Origin: Leifsonia sp. ku-ls
GTDB lineage: Bacteria > Actinomycetota > Actinomycetes > Actinomycetales > Microbacteriaceae
DNA: 64,000 bases
NCBI GenBank assembly: GCA_003367665.1
Contig: QKXI01000007.1
Coordinates: 62,001 to 126,000, forward strand
Reading direction: 5' to 3'
The translations under genes were made by a program, and so were the position numbers. Shown piece by piece: positions 54,820 through 63,734 of the stretch (position 1 is its first letter; each line of letters opens with the position of its first letter). The notes under the pieces are model-generated. The model saw only the letters and a list, made by a program, of their open reading frames with translations, had not been told where the DNA came from and did no database searches.

Positions 54820-55251
54820 GTGCGCTCAACCTACCCCGCCGCCGTCTACCTCTGCCTGTTCGACGACGGCCGCCTCCTGCTCCAGCGCCGCGCGGGAACC
54901 GGCTACCGCGACGGCGAGCTGTCCCTCCCCGCCGGCCACGTCGAACCAGGGGAGTCGGCGACCAAGGCGCTGCTCCGCGAGACCCGCGAGGAGACCGGAC
55001 TCGACCTCGACCCCGCCGCCGTCCGCCTCGCCCTCGTGCAGCACGGCCGGGCCGACGGCGACGCCTACATCGACTTCTTCTTCTCCGCCGCGCTCCCGCC
55101 CGGCGCCGTGCCCGTCGTCGGCGAGCCGGACAAGGCCTCCGAACTCGTCTGGGCGCCTGTCGACGCACTGCCGGAGGACGTCGTCCCCGTCGTCCGGAAC
55201 GGCATCGAGGCCCTGCTGCGCGGCGAGACCTACACCGAGTACGGCTGGTGA
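54820..55251 (+). CDS. NUDIX hydrolase
   Basis: 143-residue NUDIX pyrophosphohydrolase with a complete Nudix box: GHVEPGESATKALLRE then TREETGLDL (residues about 46-70). Members clean damaged nucleotides or cleave nucleoside-diphosphate conjugates; the substrate is unknown. The GTG at 54820 is preferred because CACAAT ends seven bases before it, giving leaderless spacing. Its place opposite imuA' leaves open shared SOS control. Confidence 0.88.
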   Translation: MRSTYPAAVYLCLFDDGRLLLQRRAGTGYRDGELSLPAGHVEPGESATKALLRETREETGLDLDPAAVRLALVQHGRADGDAYIDFFFSAALPPGAVPVVGEPDKASELVWAPVDALPEDVVPVVRNGIEALLRGETYTEYGW

Positions 55252-55260
55252 GCGCGCCGC

Positions 55261-56106
55261 CTAGCGGCCCTGCGGCTCCGTGACGAAGTCGATCAGCTGC
55301 TCCACCCGCCCGAGCAGCTCCGGCTCCAGGTCGGAGTACGAGCGCACCTGGCCGAGGATGCGCTTCCAGGCCCGCGCGATGTCCGCCTGCGTCTCGTGCG
55401 GCAGGCCGAGGGCGGCGCAGATGCCGTGCTTCCACGGGATCGACCGCGGGATCCGCGGCCACTCCGCGAGCCCGACGCGCGCCGGCTTCACCGCCTGCCA
55501 GATGTCGACGAACGGATGCCCGACCACCAGCACGTGCTCGCCGTAGGGCCCGCGCGCGACCTGCTCCGCGATCCTGCTCTCCTTTGACCCCGCCACCAGG
55601 TGGTCGACGAGCACGCCGATGCGCCGCCCGCGGTCGGGGCGGAACTCCTTCACGATCGCGTCCAGGTCGTCGACGCCCTCCAGGTACTCCACGACGACAC
55701 CCTCGACGCGGAGGTCGTCGCCCCACACCCGCTCGACCAGCTCGGCGTCGTGGCGGCCCTCGACGAAGATCCGGCTCGCCCGGGCGACGCGCGCCTTCTG
55801 CTCGGCGACGGCGAAGGAGCCGGACGCGGTGCGGGTGCGCCCGTCCTGCGTGCGCCGCGGGACCACGAGCCGGACGGGCTCCCCGTCGATGAGGAACGAC
55901 CCGGACAGCGGGAACACCCGCTTCTTGCCGAAGTAGTCCTCGAGCTCGACGGTCTGCGCCTCCAGCCGCGTGATCGCCCCGCAGAACCCGCTCGCGGCCT
56001 CCTCGACGACGAGGTCGCGCACGGCCTCCACGTCGGGCACGGCCTTGCGGCCGGCGCTGCGCCAGTCGCCGGCCAGCACATCGGTTCCGTAGCGGTCGTC
56101 CATCAC
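55261..56106 (-). CDS. DUF3097 protein, Toprim-like
   Basis: 281 residues of the actinobacterial DUF3097 family. The middle contains a Toprim-like segment (SRIFVEGRHDAELVERVWGD, then EYLEGVDDLDAIV and IGVLVDHLVAGSKES) that may bind metal and nucleic acid. The C-terminal part has PFVDIWQAVKPARVGL. The function is unknown. The start is GTG at 56106 or ATG one codon on; a TAGCCT box on the minus strand at 56114-56119 favours a leaderless GTG. Confidence 0.87.
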   Translation of the reverse strand: MMDDRYGTDVLAGDWRSAGRKAVPDVEAVRDLVVEEAASGFCGAITRLEAQTVELEDYFGKKRVFPLSGSFLIDGEPVRLVVPRRTQDGRTRTASGSFAVAEQKARVARASRIFVEGRHDAELVERVWGDDLRVEGVVVEYLEGVDDLDAIVKEFRPDRGRRIGVLVDHLVAGSKESRIAEQVARGPYGEHVLVVGHPFVDIWQAVKPARVGLAEWPRIPRSIPWKHGICAALGLPHETQADIARAWKRILGQVRSYSDLEPELLGRVEQLIDFVTEPQGR

Positions 56107-56157
56107 CCGATGGAGGCTATGCGACCGGACGCGCCGCCTGGCGGTGCCACGCTGGGC

Positions 56158-56448
56158 TCAGTCGAAGACGCGCACCAGCCTCCAGGTGCGCTCGAGCGCG
56201 TCGTGGCGGACGTCGAACACGTGCGCGTCGCCGTCCTCGCTCGTGCCCTGGAAGCGCCACCCGCCGATCTCCCGCGGCAGGCTGCCGACGGCGTAGCGGT
56301 GCTCGCCGAACGGGCGCCACCACGCGCACACGTCGGCCCACACCGTCGGGGTGTCCGACACGCGGTAACGGGTGGATCGCCACACCAGCCGCGTCGGCAC
56401 GCCCTCGTCGGTCGTCCACACGGCGACCGCCTCGTCGATCTCGGTCAT
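56158..56448 (-). CDS. DUF6504 protein under a LexA box
   Basis: 96-residue protein matching the DUF6504 type: TRLVWRSTRYRVSDTPTVW, the Trp-rich WADVCAWWRPFGEHRYAVG and a C-terminal ERTWRLVRVFD. No catalytic motif or membrane segment is seen. Small proteins of this type are often encoded near dnaE2 in actinobacteria. A LexA box identical to that of imuA' lies 19 bases upstream of the ATG (56448, preceded by GAGGTGAG). It is therefore an SOS gene and a possible mutasome partner; the molecular role is unknown. Confidence 0.8.
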   Translation of the reverse strand: MTEIDEAVAVWTTDEGVPTRLVWRSTRYRVSDTPTVWADVCAWWRPFGEHRYAVGSLPREIGGWRFQGTSEDGDAHVFDVRHDALERTWRLVRVFD

Positions 56449-56466
56449 GCTGCTCACCTCGCCCTG

Positions 56467-56482
56467 TCGAACATATGTTCGA
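56467..56482. promoter_or_regulatory. LexA (SOS) box of the DUF6504 gene
   Basis: TCGAACATATGTTCGA is base-for-base identical to the box at 54738-54753. It lies 19 to 34 bases before the DUF6504 ATG. The plus-strand DUF1707 gene starts 70 bases away and might also be affected. Confidence 0.9.
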
Positions 56483-56539
56483 AAGCGAGTGTAGCTCCGG
56501 CCGGCCGACATCGCACCCCCGCGCGTCGGCCTGCACTGC

Positions 56540-56545
56540 CATACT
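56540..56545 (+). promoter_or_regulatory. Candidate -10 box for the DUF1707 gene
   Basis: CATACT ends seven bases before the ATG at 56553 with no ribosome binding site between; a leaderless start is suggested. Confidence 0.35.
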
Positions 56546-56552
56546 GGCGTCT

Positions 56553-57062
56553 ATGGCCGACACCACCGATCCGTCCGGCGCCTCGCTGCGCCTCAGCAAC
56601 GACGAGCGCGAGCGCGCGGTCGCGACGCTGCAGTCCCATGCCGCGCAGGGGCGACTCACCGACGAGGAGCTGCAGGCGCGGTCGGCGGCGGCGCGGTCCG
56701 CGGTCACGCGCGGCGACCTCACGCCGCTGTTCGCGGACCTGCCGGGCGGCCCGCAGCTCGACCCGCACCACGGCGTCGGCGCGGCGCCCGCCGCTCCCGC
56801 AGCGCCGGCGGCCGGCTATCCCGGCTCGCCGTACGCTCCGCCGACCTACCAGCAGCCGTACGACGGCCGCTCCGGCTGGGGCGGCCGCGAGCCGTCGAGC
56901 CGGTGGGGGCTGCTGGCGGTCTCGATCATCCCGTTCGTGTCGCTCATCCTGTTCTTCATCACGGGATACGCGTGGGGCTATCAGTACTCGTGGCTGTGGT
57001 TCCTGCTCATCCCGCTGGTGGGCGCGATCGCCTACGGCACCGACGGCGGCCGCAGGCGCTAG
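56553..57062 (+). CDS. DUF1707 (SHOCT-like) membrane protein
   Basis: 169 residues. The N-terminal DUF1707 domain reads SLRLSNDERERAVATLQSHA, then GRLTDEELQARSAAARSAVT and DLTPLFADLPG, as is standard for actinobacterial proteins of this group. A Pro/Ala/Tyr-rich linker is followed by two hydrophobic spans (WGLLAVSIIPFVSLILFFI and YSWLWFLLIPLVGAIAYG). Function unknown; the domain may mediate protein contact at the membrane. Its stop overlaps the stop of the convergent gene. Confidence 0.87.
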   Translation: MADTTDPSGASLRLSNDERERAVATLQSHAAQGRLTDEELQARSAAARSAVTRGDLTPLFADLPGGPQLDPHHGVGAAPAAPAAPAAGYPGSPYAPPTYQQPYDGRSGWGGREPSSRWGLLAVSIIPFVSLILFFITGYAWGYQYSWLWFLLIPLVGAIAYGTDGGRRR

Positions 57063-58147
57063 CCGACGGTCGCGCCGAAGAGCAGCCCGAGCAGGTACGT
57101 CGCCGCGGCCGCGCCGTAGCCGATCAGCAGCTGCCGCACGGCGCGCTTGAGCGGCGACGCCCCGGAGAGCAGTCCGACCACGGCGCCGGTTCCGAGCAGC
57201 ACGATCCCGACCAGGATCGCGGAGACCACGATCGCCGCGGTTCCCGTCATCCCGAAGAGGAAGGGGATGATCGGGATGAGCGCCCCCGACGCGAAGAAGC
57301 AGAAGCTCGACAGCGCCGCGTTCCACCCGGTCCCGATCGCCTCGTGCTCGTCGTCCGCCTCCGCCGGCGCGATCGGCACCGGCGTCGTCACCGCCTGCAG
57401 GCTCGAGAGCACCTCGCGCGCGTGCTGTGCCGCCTCCTCCGGCGCCATCCCGCGGGCACGGTAGACCAGCGTCAGCTCGTTGGCGTCGACGTCGAGGTGG
57501 GGGAGCGCGGACCCCGTCGCCGGGTTCGGCGTCGAGGCCTCCAGCAGCTCGCGCTGCGACCGCACCGACACGTACTCGCCCGCGCCCATCGAGAGCGCGC
57601 CTGCGAGCAGCCCGGAGATGCCGGTGAGCAGCACGACGTGGGTCGGGACGCCGCTCGCGCTCACGCCGAGGACGAGGGCGAGGTTGCTGACCAGGCCGTC
57701 GTTGGCGCCGAACACGGCCGCGCGGAACGTGCCGGACAGCCGCTGCCGGCCGCGCGCCGCGAGCGCGCGCACGACCTCCTCGTGGACCTGCTCGTCGGCC
57801 GCCATCTGCGGGGTGGCGTCCACGTCGTCCGCGTAGGGCGAGCGCGCCTCGGCCCGCTGCGCGAGCGCGAGCACGAAGACCGAGCCGAAGCGGCGCGCGA
57901 GCCAGCCGAGCATGCGCGTGCGCAGGTCGCCGCGCAGCGGACGCCCGGCGTTCTCGCCGAGAAGCGTGACCCAGTGCTGCTCGTGGCGGCGCTCGGCTTC
58001 GGCGAGGGCGAGCAGGATCTCGCGTTCCTCGCCCTGCCGGCGGCTGGCGAGATCGCGGTAGACGGAGGCCTCGGCGCGTTCGTCGGCGAGGTAGCGGCGC
58101 CACCGCCGGATGTCGGCGGGGCTCGGGGTGCGGGCGGCGGTCGTCAT
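57059..58147 (-). CDS. VIT1/CCC1 family transporter with N-terminal ferritin-like domain
   Basis: 362 residues. The first 140 form a ferritin-like (rubrerythrin-type) helix bundle with iron-ligand patterns in DERAEASVYRDLA, EAERRHEQHW and DEQVHEEVV. The membrane part then follows the VIT1 pattern: FGANDGLVSNLALVLGV, LSMGAGEYVSVRSQRE, an acidic middle and several C-terminal helices. Fusions of this type are known as membrane-bound ferritins that export iron or manganese. The ATG overlaps the WYL-regulator stop by four bases (ATGA). Confidence 0.9.
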   Translation of the reverse strand: MTTAARTPSPADIRRWRRYLADERAEASVYRDLASRRQGEEREILLALAEAERRHEQHWVTLLGENAGRPLRGDLRTRMLGWLARRFGSVFVLALAQRAEARSPYADDVDATPQMAADEQVHEEVVRALAARGRQRLSGTFRAAVFGANDGLVSNLALVLGVSASGVPTHVVLLTGISGLLAGALSMGAGEYVSVRSQRELLEASTPNPATGSALPHLDVDANELTLVYRARGMAPEEAAQHAREVLSSLQAVTTPVPIAPAEADDEHEAIGTGWNAALSSFCFFASGALIPIIPFLFGMTGTAAIVVSAILVGIVLLGTGAVVGLLSGASPLKRAVRQLLIGYGAAAATYLLGLLFGATVG

Positions 58148-59160
58148 CCCTTCGATCTTATGGCGTGCCCCTCGGAGCCGACTGTGCCCGCGGCCTCGAT
58201 GCCGAGGGCGGCGGCGGAGCGGGTGAAGCGCTCGCCCCAGTCGGCTGCGGCGACGACGGCCTCCTCCGGGCCGACGATGCGGAACGGGCCGTCGACCGCC
58301 GCCAGACCGAACAGCGCCCACTCGGCGCTGTCGGCGGTGATTCGCACGCGGCAGGTCCCGTCGCCATGCTCCTCGACGGTGGCCCAGCGGCCGAGCACCT
58401 CGAGCACACGGTCGTGCGGAGCCTCCACGATCGCCTCGACGACCATCGGCTCGACCGCGGAGTGCAACGACTCGCGGACGTACTCGGCGGCGTCCTCCGC
58501 GGGCAGGGTGCGCGGCCGGAACCGCGTGCCGGTCGGGCGCGGGTCGGCGATGCGGTCGAGCCGGAAGCTGCGCCAGTCGAACCGGGTCAGGTCGTAGGCG
58601 ACGAGGTACCAGCGGCGCTCGATCGAGACCAGGCGGTGCGGTTCGACCGTGCGCGTCGACGCCTGGCCGTCGCGCGCCACGTAGGCGAAGTCCAGGCGCT
58701 CCTCGTCGCGGCACGCCTGGGCGAGCACGGTCAGCACGCCGGCGTCGGCGGTCGGGCCGGGGCCGAACGTGGTGGAGAGCGTCGTCGTGCGGAGGGCGTC
58801 CACCCGGCGGCGGAGTTGTGGCGGCATCACCTGCACGACCTTGGCGAGGGCGCGGACCGACGCCTCGTCGACGCCCGCGATTCCACTCTGCGCCGCGGTG
58901 CGCAGCCCGACGGCCAGCGCCACGGCCTCGTCGTCGTCGACGACGAGGGGCGGAAGAGAGGCGCCGGCGGCGAGCTGGTAGCCGCCGGCGACGCCGCGCG
59001 TGGCGTCGACGGGATAACCGAGGTCGCGCAGCCGCTCGACGTCGCGCCGGAGGGTGCGCGGGGACACGCCGAGCCGGTCGGCGAGCTCCTGGCCCGGCCA
59101 GTAGCGGTGGGTCTGGAGCAGGGAGAGGAGCTGGAGCGCTCGGGAGCCGGTGCTTGCCAT
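58144..59160 (-). CDS. WYL-domain transcriptional regulator
   Basis: 338 residues with an N-terminal winged helix (RALQLLSLLQTHRYWPGQEL, then LADRLGVSPRTLRRDVERL) and a C-terminal WYL ligand-sensing domain (PHRLVSIERRWYLVAYDL, FRLDRIADPRPTG). Such proteins often sense oligonucleotides or small ligands and act as repressors or activators. The gene is translationally coupled to the ferritin-VIT1 gene by an ATGA overlap, so it may control that transporter. Confidence 0.9.
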   Translation of the reverse strand: MASTGSRALQLLSLLQTHRYWPGQELADRLGVSPRTLRRDVERLRDLGYPVDATRGVAGGYQLAAGASLPPLVVDDDEAVALAVGLRTAAQSGIAGVDEASVRALAKVVQVMPPQLRRRVDALRTTTLSTTFGPGPTADAGVLTVLAQACRDEERLDFAYVARDGQASTRTVEPHRLVSIERRWYLVAYDLTRFDWRSFRLDRIADPRPTGTRFRPRTLPAEDAAEYVRESLHSAVEPMVVEAIVEAPHDRVLEVLGRWATVEEHGDGTCRVRITADSAEWALFGLAAVDGPFRIVGPEEAVVAAADWGERFTRSAAALGIEAAGTVGSEGHAIRSKG

Positions 59161-59198
59161 GCCTCCATTGTGCACAGCATGCGGTCGGATTCTGGCCG

Positions 59199-60185
59199 CT
59201 ATGACCGCAATGCCTGCGCGTCCGCCTCGGGGTCCGACGCCGACCGGGGGAGGAGCGGCGCCGCGCCGGGTCGGGACAGGGTGAGCACCGCCTCGGTGAC
59301 CCACTCCGAGCGCTCGAGCTCGGCCTCCACCGCCTGCAGGTCCTCCGCCACGTCGGACTCGCGGTCGTTGCCGACCAGGTCGACCGCGGCCACGAGGTAG
59401 AACCGCTCCGGACCGACGTACTCCAGGTGCAGGTACGTGACCTTCTCGACCTCGGGATTCCCCAGCAGGGCGGCGAGCGCGGCCTGCCAGGCCCGGTCGG
59501 AGCCCTGCTGGCCGAGCAGGAAGCGACGGTTGCGCTCGATCAGGACGACCGCGACGATCGCCAGCAGGACGCCGACCAGGATGGAGCCGAGCGCGTCCCA
59601 GAACGGGTTTCCGGTGAGCTCGTGCAGCAGGAGGCCGAGGAACGCGATGACGAGGCCGATGAGGGCGGCGGAGTCCTCGGCGAACACGGCCCGCAGTGTC
59701 GGGTTCGAGGTGCGCAGCACATGCTCGAACGTGCCCGTCCCGGACGAGGTGGCCTTCGCGTGCGCCTGCCGGTACGACTGGATGAACGAGATGCCCTCGA
59801 AGAGGAAGGCGGCGGCGAGCACGAGATAGCCGATCAGGTAGTCGGTGTCCTGCTCGTCCGAGCCGAGCGCGGACACCCCGTGCATGATCGAGACGACGGC
59901 CCCCGCGGTGAACAGCCCGACCGCGGCGAACAGGCTCCACACGTACGCGTCCCGGCCGTAGCCGCCGGGGTGCGCGTCGTCGCGCGTGCGGCCGGCCGCA
60001 CGCTCGGCCTGCAGCAGGAACACCTCGTTGCCCGCGTCGGCCCAGGAGTGGGCCGCCTCCGCGACCAGCGACGCCGAGCCGGTGATCGCGGCCGCGATGG
60101 TCTTGGCGATCGCCACCAGGATGTTGGCGCCGAACGCGAGCAGCACGGTGAACAGGCTGGACGAGGAGCGCTTCTTGCCGGGCAC
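59199..60185 (-). CDS. Cation diffusion facilitator (CDF) family transporter
   Basis: 328-residue proton-coupled metal exporter. The N-terminal half has six hydrophobic spans; metal-site patterns are SLVAEAAHSWADAGNEVF on helix II (His and Asp) and AVFAEDSAALIGLVIAF on helix V (Glu and Asp). The C-terminal cytoplasmic domain includes VEKVTYLHLEYVGPERFYL. Zinc, manganese or iron are likely substrates but cannot be fixed from sequence. The GTG at 60185 starts with a Lys/Arg/Ser-rich head. Confidence 0.88.
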   Translation of the reverse strand: MPGKKRSSSSLFTVLLAFGANILVAIAKTIAAAITGSASLVAEAAHSWADAGNEVFLLQAERAAGRTRDDAHPGGYGRDAYVWSLFAAVGLFTAGAVVSIMHGVSALGSDEQDTDYLIGYLVLAAAFLFEGISFIQSYRQAHAKATSSGTGTFEHVLRTSNPTLRAVFAEDSAALIGLVIAFLGLLLHELTGNPFWDALGSILVGVLLAIVAVVLIERNRRFLLGQQGSDRAWQAALAALLGNPEVEKVTYLHLEYVGPERFYLVAAVDLVGNDRESDVAEDLQAVEAELERSEWVTEAVLTLSRPGAAPLLPRSASDPEADAQALRS

Positions 60186-60216
60186 AGCGACACCATAGCC
60201 CCGGAGCGGGAACGCA

Positions 60217-60247
60217 GAAGGCCCCGGTCGGTGTGACCGGGGCCTTC
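60217..60247 (-). terminator. Hairpin terminator after tRNA-Leu
   Basis: A perfect 13-base-pair stem (60217-60229 with 60235-60247) with the loop GGTGT begins seven bases after the 3' end of the tRNA on the minus strand. Confidence 0.75.
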
Positions 60248-60253
60248 GTGTCG

Positions 60254-60338
60254 TGTCCGAGGGGGGACTTGAACCCCCACGCCCTATACGGGCACTAGCA
60301 CCTCAAGCTAGCGCGTCTGCCATTTCCGCCACCCGGAC
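60254..60338 (-). tRNA. tRNA-Leu (GAG anticodon)
   Basis: On the minus strand the 85 bases fold as a class II tRNA. The acceptor arm pairs GTCCGGG with CTCGGAC, the D region has TGGCAGACGC, the anticodon loop is TTGAGGT on a CTAGC/GCTAG stem, a long variable arm pairs TGCCCG with GGGC, and the T arm is GGGGGTTCAAGTCCCCC. Anticodon GAG reads CUC and CUU leucine codons. The CCA end is not encoded. Confidence 0.95.
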
Positions 60339-60459
60339 TCAGGGTGTCGGCCTCCGGATCGCTCCGGCCGCCGAAGAAAGACCATAGCACGGTTTCCCAC
60401 CGCACGATGACTTGTCCACACACCCCGGGCGTGGCGGGACGGCCGCGTGCGGTGGCCGG

Positions 60460-60465
60460 TAGCGT
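60460..60465 (+). promoter_or_regulatory. Candidate -10 box for the M20 peptidase gene
   Basis: TAGCGT ends six bases before the ATG at 60472; only a G run lies between, so a leaderless start is likely. Confidence 0.4.
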
Positions 60466-60471
60466 GGGGGG

Positions 60472-61791
60472 ATGACCGACGAACGCCGCGCGACCGAACC
60501 CGCCCTCGACGAGACCGCCGTCATCGCCCGCGACCTGATCCGGTTCGACACCACGAACTACGGCGAGGGCCGGTCCAACGGCGAGGCGGAGGCCGCCGGC
60601 TACGTCGAGGCGAAGCTCGCCGAGCTGGGGCTGCGGCCGCAGGTATTCGAGTCCGATCCCGGCCGGGCGAGCGTCGTCGCGCGCGTCGAGGGCCGCGACC
60701 CGGGCAAGCCGGCGCTGGTGGTGCACGGCCACCTCGACGTCGTGCCGGCCGACCCGCGCAACTGGACGGTCGACCCGTTCGGCGGCGAGATCAGAGACGG
60801 CCTGCTGTGGGGGCGCGGCGCCGTCGACATGAAGAACATGGACGCGATGATCCTGACCGCGGTGGGCGATCTGCTGCGCGCGGGGGAGCGTCCCGCGCGC
60901 GACCTCGTCGTCGCGTTCTTCGCCGACGAGGAGGACGGCGGCCGCCGCGGGTCGCATTTCCTGGTCGACACGCAGCCCGAGCTCTTCGCCGGCGCCACCG
61001 AGGCGATCAGCGAGGTCGGCGGCTACTCGATCGACCTCGCCGGGCGCCGCGCCTACCTGCTGCAGACGGGGGAGAAGTCCCTAGTCTGGATCAAGCTGAT
61101 CGCGCGCGGCCGTGCCGCCCACGGGTCGCGGCTCATCCGCGAGAACGCGATCACACGCCTGGCCGAGGCGGTGGTGGCCCTCGGCCGCGAGGAGTGGCGC
61201 GTGCAGCTGACCGCGACGACCGAGCGACTGATCGGGGAGCTCGGCCGCCTGCTCGAGGTCGACCCGCAGCGCGTCGGACCGGACGAGGTGGTGATCCGCA
61301 CGGGCACGGCGGCCGGCTTCATCCTCGCGACCCTGCGCACGACCACCAACCCCACGCTGCTGGAGGCCGGCTACAAGCACAACGTCATCCCCGACACGGC
61401 CGAGGCGCTGATCGACATCCGCACTCTCCCCGGCGAGGAGGACGCCGTGCTCGCCCGCGTGCGCGAGCTGATCGGCGACGACGTCGAGATCCAGGTGATG
61501 CACCGCGACATCGGGCTCGAGGCGGAGTTCGGCGGTGGCCTGGTGGAGGCGATCACCGGCACGCTGGAACGCCACGACCCCGGCGCGCCCGTGCTCCCGT
61601 ATCTCCTCTCCGGCGGCACCGACAACAAGGCGCTGAGCCGGCTCGGCATCACCGGCTACGGCTTCGCCCCGCTGCGACTACCCGCCGACCTCGACTTCCC
61701 CGGCATGTTCCACGGGGTGGATGAGCGCGTGCCGCTCGACGCGCTAGTGTTCGGTAGGACCGTGCTCCGCGACCTGCTGCGCGCCTACTGA
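60472..61791 (+). CDS. M20/M25/M40 family metallohydrolase
   Basis: 439-residue two-zinc peptidase or amidohydrolase. Metal ligands are in [12 protein letters not shown] (His), [13 protein letters not shown] (Asp), FFADEEDGG (Glu-Glu) and MFHGVDERV (His). A dimerisation domain sits in the middle ([18 protein letters not shown]). The mycobacterial gene dapE2 (Rv2141c) is similar and also lies near uppP, but succinyl-diaminopimelate is not proven as substrate for such proteins. A dipeptidase is an equal possibility. Confidence 0.9.
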   Translation: MTDERRATEPALDETAVIARDLIRFDTTNYGEGRSNGEAEAAGYVEAKLAELGLRPQVFESDPGRASVVARVEGRDPGKPALVVHGHLDVVPADPRNWTVDPFGGEIRDGLLWGRGAVDMKNMDAMILTAVGDLLRAGERPARDLVVAFFADEEDGGRRGSHFLVDTQPELFAGATEAISEVGGYSIDLAGRRAYLLQTGEKSLVWIKLIARGRAAHGSRLIRENAITRLAEAVVALGREEWRVQLTATTERLIGELGRLLEVDPQRVGPDEVVIRTGTAAGFILATLRTTTNPTLLEAGYKHNVIPDTAEALIDIRTLPGEEDAVLARVRELIGDDVEIQVMHRDIGLEAEFGGGLVEAITGTLERHDPGAPVLPYLLSGGTDNKALSRLGITGYGFAPLRLPADLDFPGMFHGVDERVPLDALVFGRTVLRDLLRAY

Positions 61792-61834
61792 GCGCGCGCC
61801 CCGCCCCTTACGACCCCGGGAACACACGTCAGCC

Positions 61835-62698
61835 ATGAACTTCCTCAACGCGATCATCCTCGGCCTCGTCCAGGGCCTGACCGAGTTCCTGCCGATCTCG
61901 TCGTCCGCGCACATCCGCATCGTCGGCGAGCTGCTCGGCACGGGAGCCGACCCGGGCGCACGGTTCACCGCCATCATCCAGCTCGGCACCGAGGCGGCAG
62001 TGCTGCTGTACTTCTGGCGTGACATCACGCGCATCATCGCGCAGTGGTTCCGCGCCCTGTTCGGGCGCATCCCGCGCAACGACCCCGACGCCAGGATGGG
62101 GTGGCTGGTCATCATCGGCAGCATCCCGATCGTGGTGCTCGGTCTGCTGTTCCAGAACCAGATCGAGACCGTCTTCCGCTCGCTGTGGATCGTCGCGACG
62201 ACGCTGATCGTGTTCGGCATCCTGCTCGGGATCGCGGACTGGGTGGGCGCCAAGTCGAAGCGGCTGCGCGAGCTCACCTGGGGCGACGGCATCATCTTCG
62301 GCTTCGCCCAGGCGCTGGCCCTCATCCCGGGCGTCTCGCGCTCGGGCGGAACGATCACCGCCGGGCTGTTCATGGGCTACCAGCGCCGGGCGGCCGCGCG
62401 GTACTCGTTCCTGCTCGCGCTGCCGGCCGTGTTCGGCAGCGGGCTCTACCAGCTCTACAAGGCCGTGAAGGAGCCGTGCACCGAGGCGCTGGCGAAGGCG
62501 GGCACCTGCACGGTGGAGGTGTTCGGACCGGCCGAGACCGCGGTGGCGACGATCGTGGCCTTCGTCGTCGGCCTGCTCGTGATCGCCTTCTTCATGGGGT
62601 ACATCTCGCGGCGCAGCTTCCTGCCGTTCGTGATCTACCGCATCGCGCTCGGCGTGCTGCTGATGATCCTGCTCGCGACGGGCGTGCTCGCGGCCTGA
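61835..62698 (+). CDS. uppP: Undecaprenyl-diphosphatase (BacA family)
   Basis: Integral membrane enzyme of 287 residues dephosphorylating undecaprenyl diphosphate, recycling the lipid carrier of cell-wall synthesis and giving low-level bacitracin resistance. The active-site motifs are [13 protein letters not shown] near residues 15-27 and [14 protein letters not shown] near residue 170. About eight hydrophobic helices are present. The ATG lacks a strong ribosome binding site. It converges on the PAC2 gene with 12 bases between them. Confidence 0.96.
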   Translation: MNFLNAIILGLVQGLTEFLPISSSAHIRIVGELLGTGADPGARFTAIIQLGTEAAVLLYFWRDITRIIAQWFRALFGRIPRNDPDARMGWLVIIGSIPIVVLGLLFQNQIETVFRSLWIVATTLIVFGILLGIADWVGAKSKRLRELTWGDGIIFGFAQALALIPGVSRSGGTITAGLFMGYQRRAAARYSFLLALPAVFGSGLYQLYKAVKEPCTEALAKAGTCTVEVFGPAETAVATIVAFVVGLLVIAFFMGYISRRSFLPFVIYRIALGVLLMILLATGVLAA

Positions 62699-62710
62699 CC
62701 GCGGGGATGC

Positions 62711-63646
62711 TCAGCCGCGGCGCGGGTCGTCGGGCGCGCGGCCCGCGGTGCCGCCGTCCCGGCCGTCGCCGCGGCGACGGAGGTAGCGCTCGAACTCCTG
62801 CGCGATCGCCTCGCCGCTGGCCTCGGGCGAGTCGACCGTGTCGCGCGCCTGCTCCAGCTGCTGGATGTACGAGGCCATCTCCTCGTCGTCGGCCGCCAAC
62901 GCGTCGATGCCGGCCTCCCACGCCGCCGCCTCGTCGACGAGGGTGCCGCGCGGGATCGTGACGTCGACCAGCTCCTCCAGCTTGTCGATGAGCGCGAGCA
63001 CCGCCTTCGGGCTCGGCGCATTGTGCACATAGTGCGGCACCGACGCCCAGATCATGATGGTCGGGATGCCCACGTCCTCCGCGCCCTCCGCGAGCGCGCT
63101 CAGGATGCCGACCGGCCCCTCGTACGTCGACCGCTCGACGCCGAGCTCGGCCCGGACCGCGGCGTTGTCGCTGGAGGCGAACACCGAGATCGGGCGCGTG
63201 TGCGGCACGTCGGCGAGCATGGCGCCGAGGAAGACGATCGCGCCGATGTCGGCCGCCAGAGCCACATCCATGATCTCGGCGGTGAAGCTGCGCCAGCTGC
63301 GCGAGGGCTCGGTGCCGAGCAGCAGGAAGATGTTGCCGGCGTTGTCTCCGGTGACCGTCAGCTCGGCGTCGCCGGCGAGGTCCTCTCCGACCCGCCCGGG
63401 GAGCGACGGCCCGTAGACCACCGCGGACGGCCAGATCAGCCGGCGCCGGCCGTCGTCGTCGGTCACCACGGGCCGGTTGAACTGGAAGTCGAAGTAGAGC
63501 TCGGGGTCGACCTCGGCCACCGGCACGACGTCGAGCTGCTCCTTCAGCGTCTTCACCGCACCGCTCGCGGCCTCGCCGGCGTCGTTCCAGCCTTCGAAGG
63601 CCACCACCAGGATGCGGCCGCCGAGGATGTTCTGTCCGTCTGTCAC
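62711..63646 (-). CDS. PAC2 family protein (proteasome-assembly-chaperone-like)
   Basis: 311-residue PAC2-domain protein of the actinobacterial type. Typical stretches are LVVAFEGWNDAGEAASGAV, DPELYFDFQFNRPVV and IMIWASVPHYVHNAPSPKA. The C-terminal part is charged and helical. In actinobacteria such genes lie near mshC and uppP, and an ATP-grasp-like or chaperone role has been discussed without proof. The GTG at 63646 fits the usual N-terminus TDGQNILGGRI. A HAD-type hydrolase gene is divergent. Confidence 0.88.
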   Translation of the reverse strand: MTDGQNILGGRILVVAFEGWNDAGEAASGAVKTLKEQLDVVPVAEVDPELYFDFQFNRPVVTDDDGRRRLIWPSAVVYGPSLPGRVGEDLAGDAELTVTGDNAGNIFLLLGTEPSRSWRSFTAEIMDVALAADIGAIVFLGAMLADVPHTRPISVFASSDNAAVRAELGVERSTYEGPVGILSALAEGAEDVGIPTIMIWASVPHYVHNAPSPKAVLALIDKLEELVDVTIPRGTLVDEAAAWEAGIDALAADDEEMASYIQQLEQARDTVDSPEASGEAIAQEFERYLRRRGDGRDGGTAGRAPDDPRRG

Positions 63647-63720
63647 GAAGCTGTCCCCGTCCCTTCCCGGCGCCTGTGTCGGGACGCCATCCCTCAAGGA
63701 TAGGCCCGACCCCCTCCCGA

Positions 63721-63726
63721 TAGACT
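63721..63726 (+). promoter_or_regulatory. Candidate -10 box for the HAD hydrolase gene
   Basis: TAGACT ends eight bases before the GTG at 63735 with no ribosome binding site between, matching other leaderless-type starts in the window. Confidence 0.45.
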
Positions 63727-63734
63727 TGCCCGTT

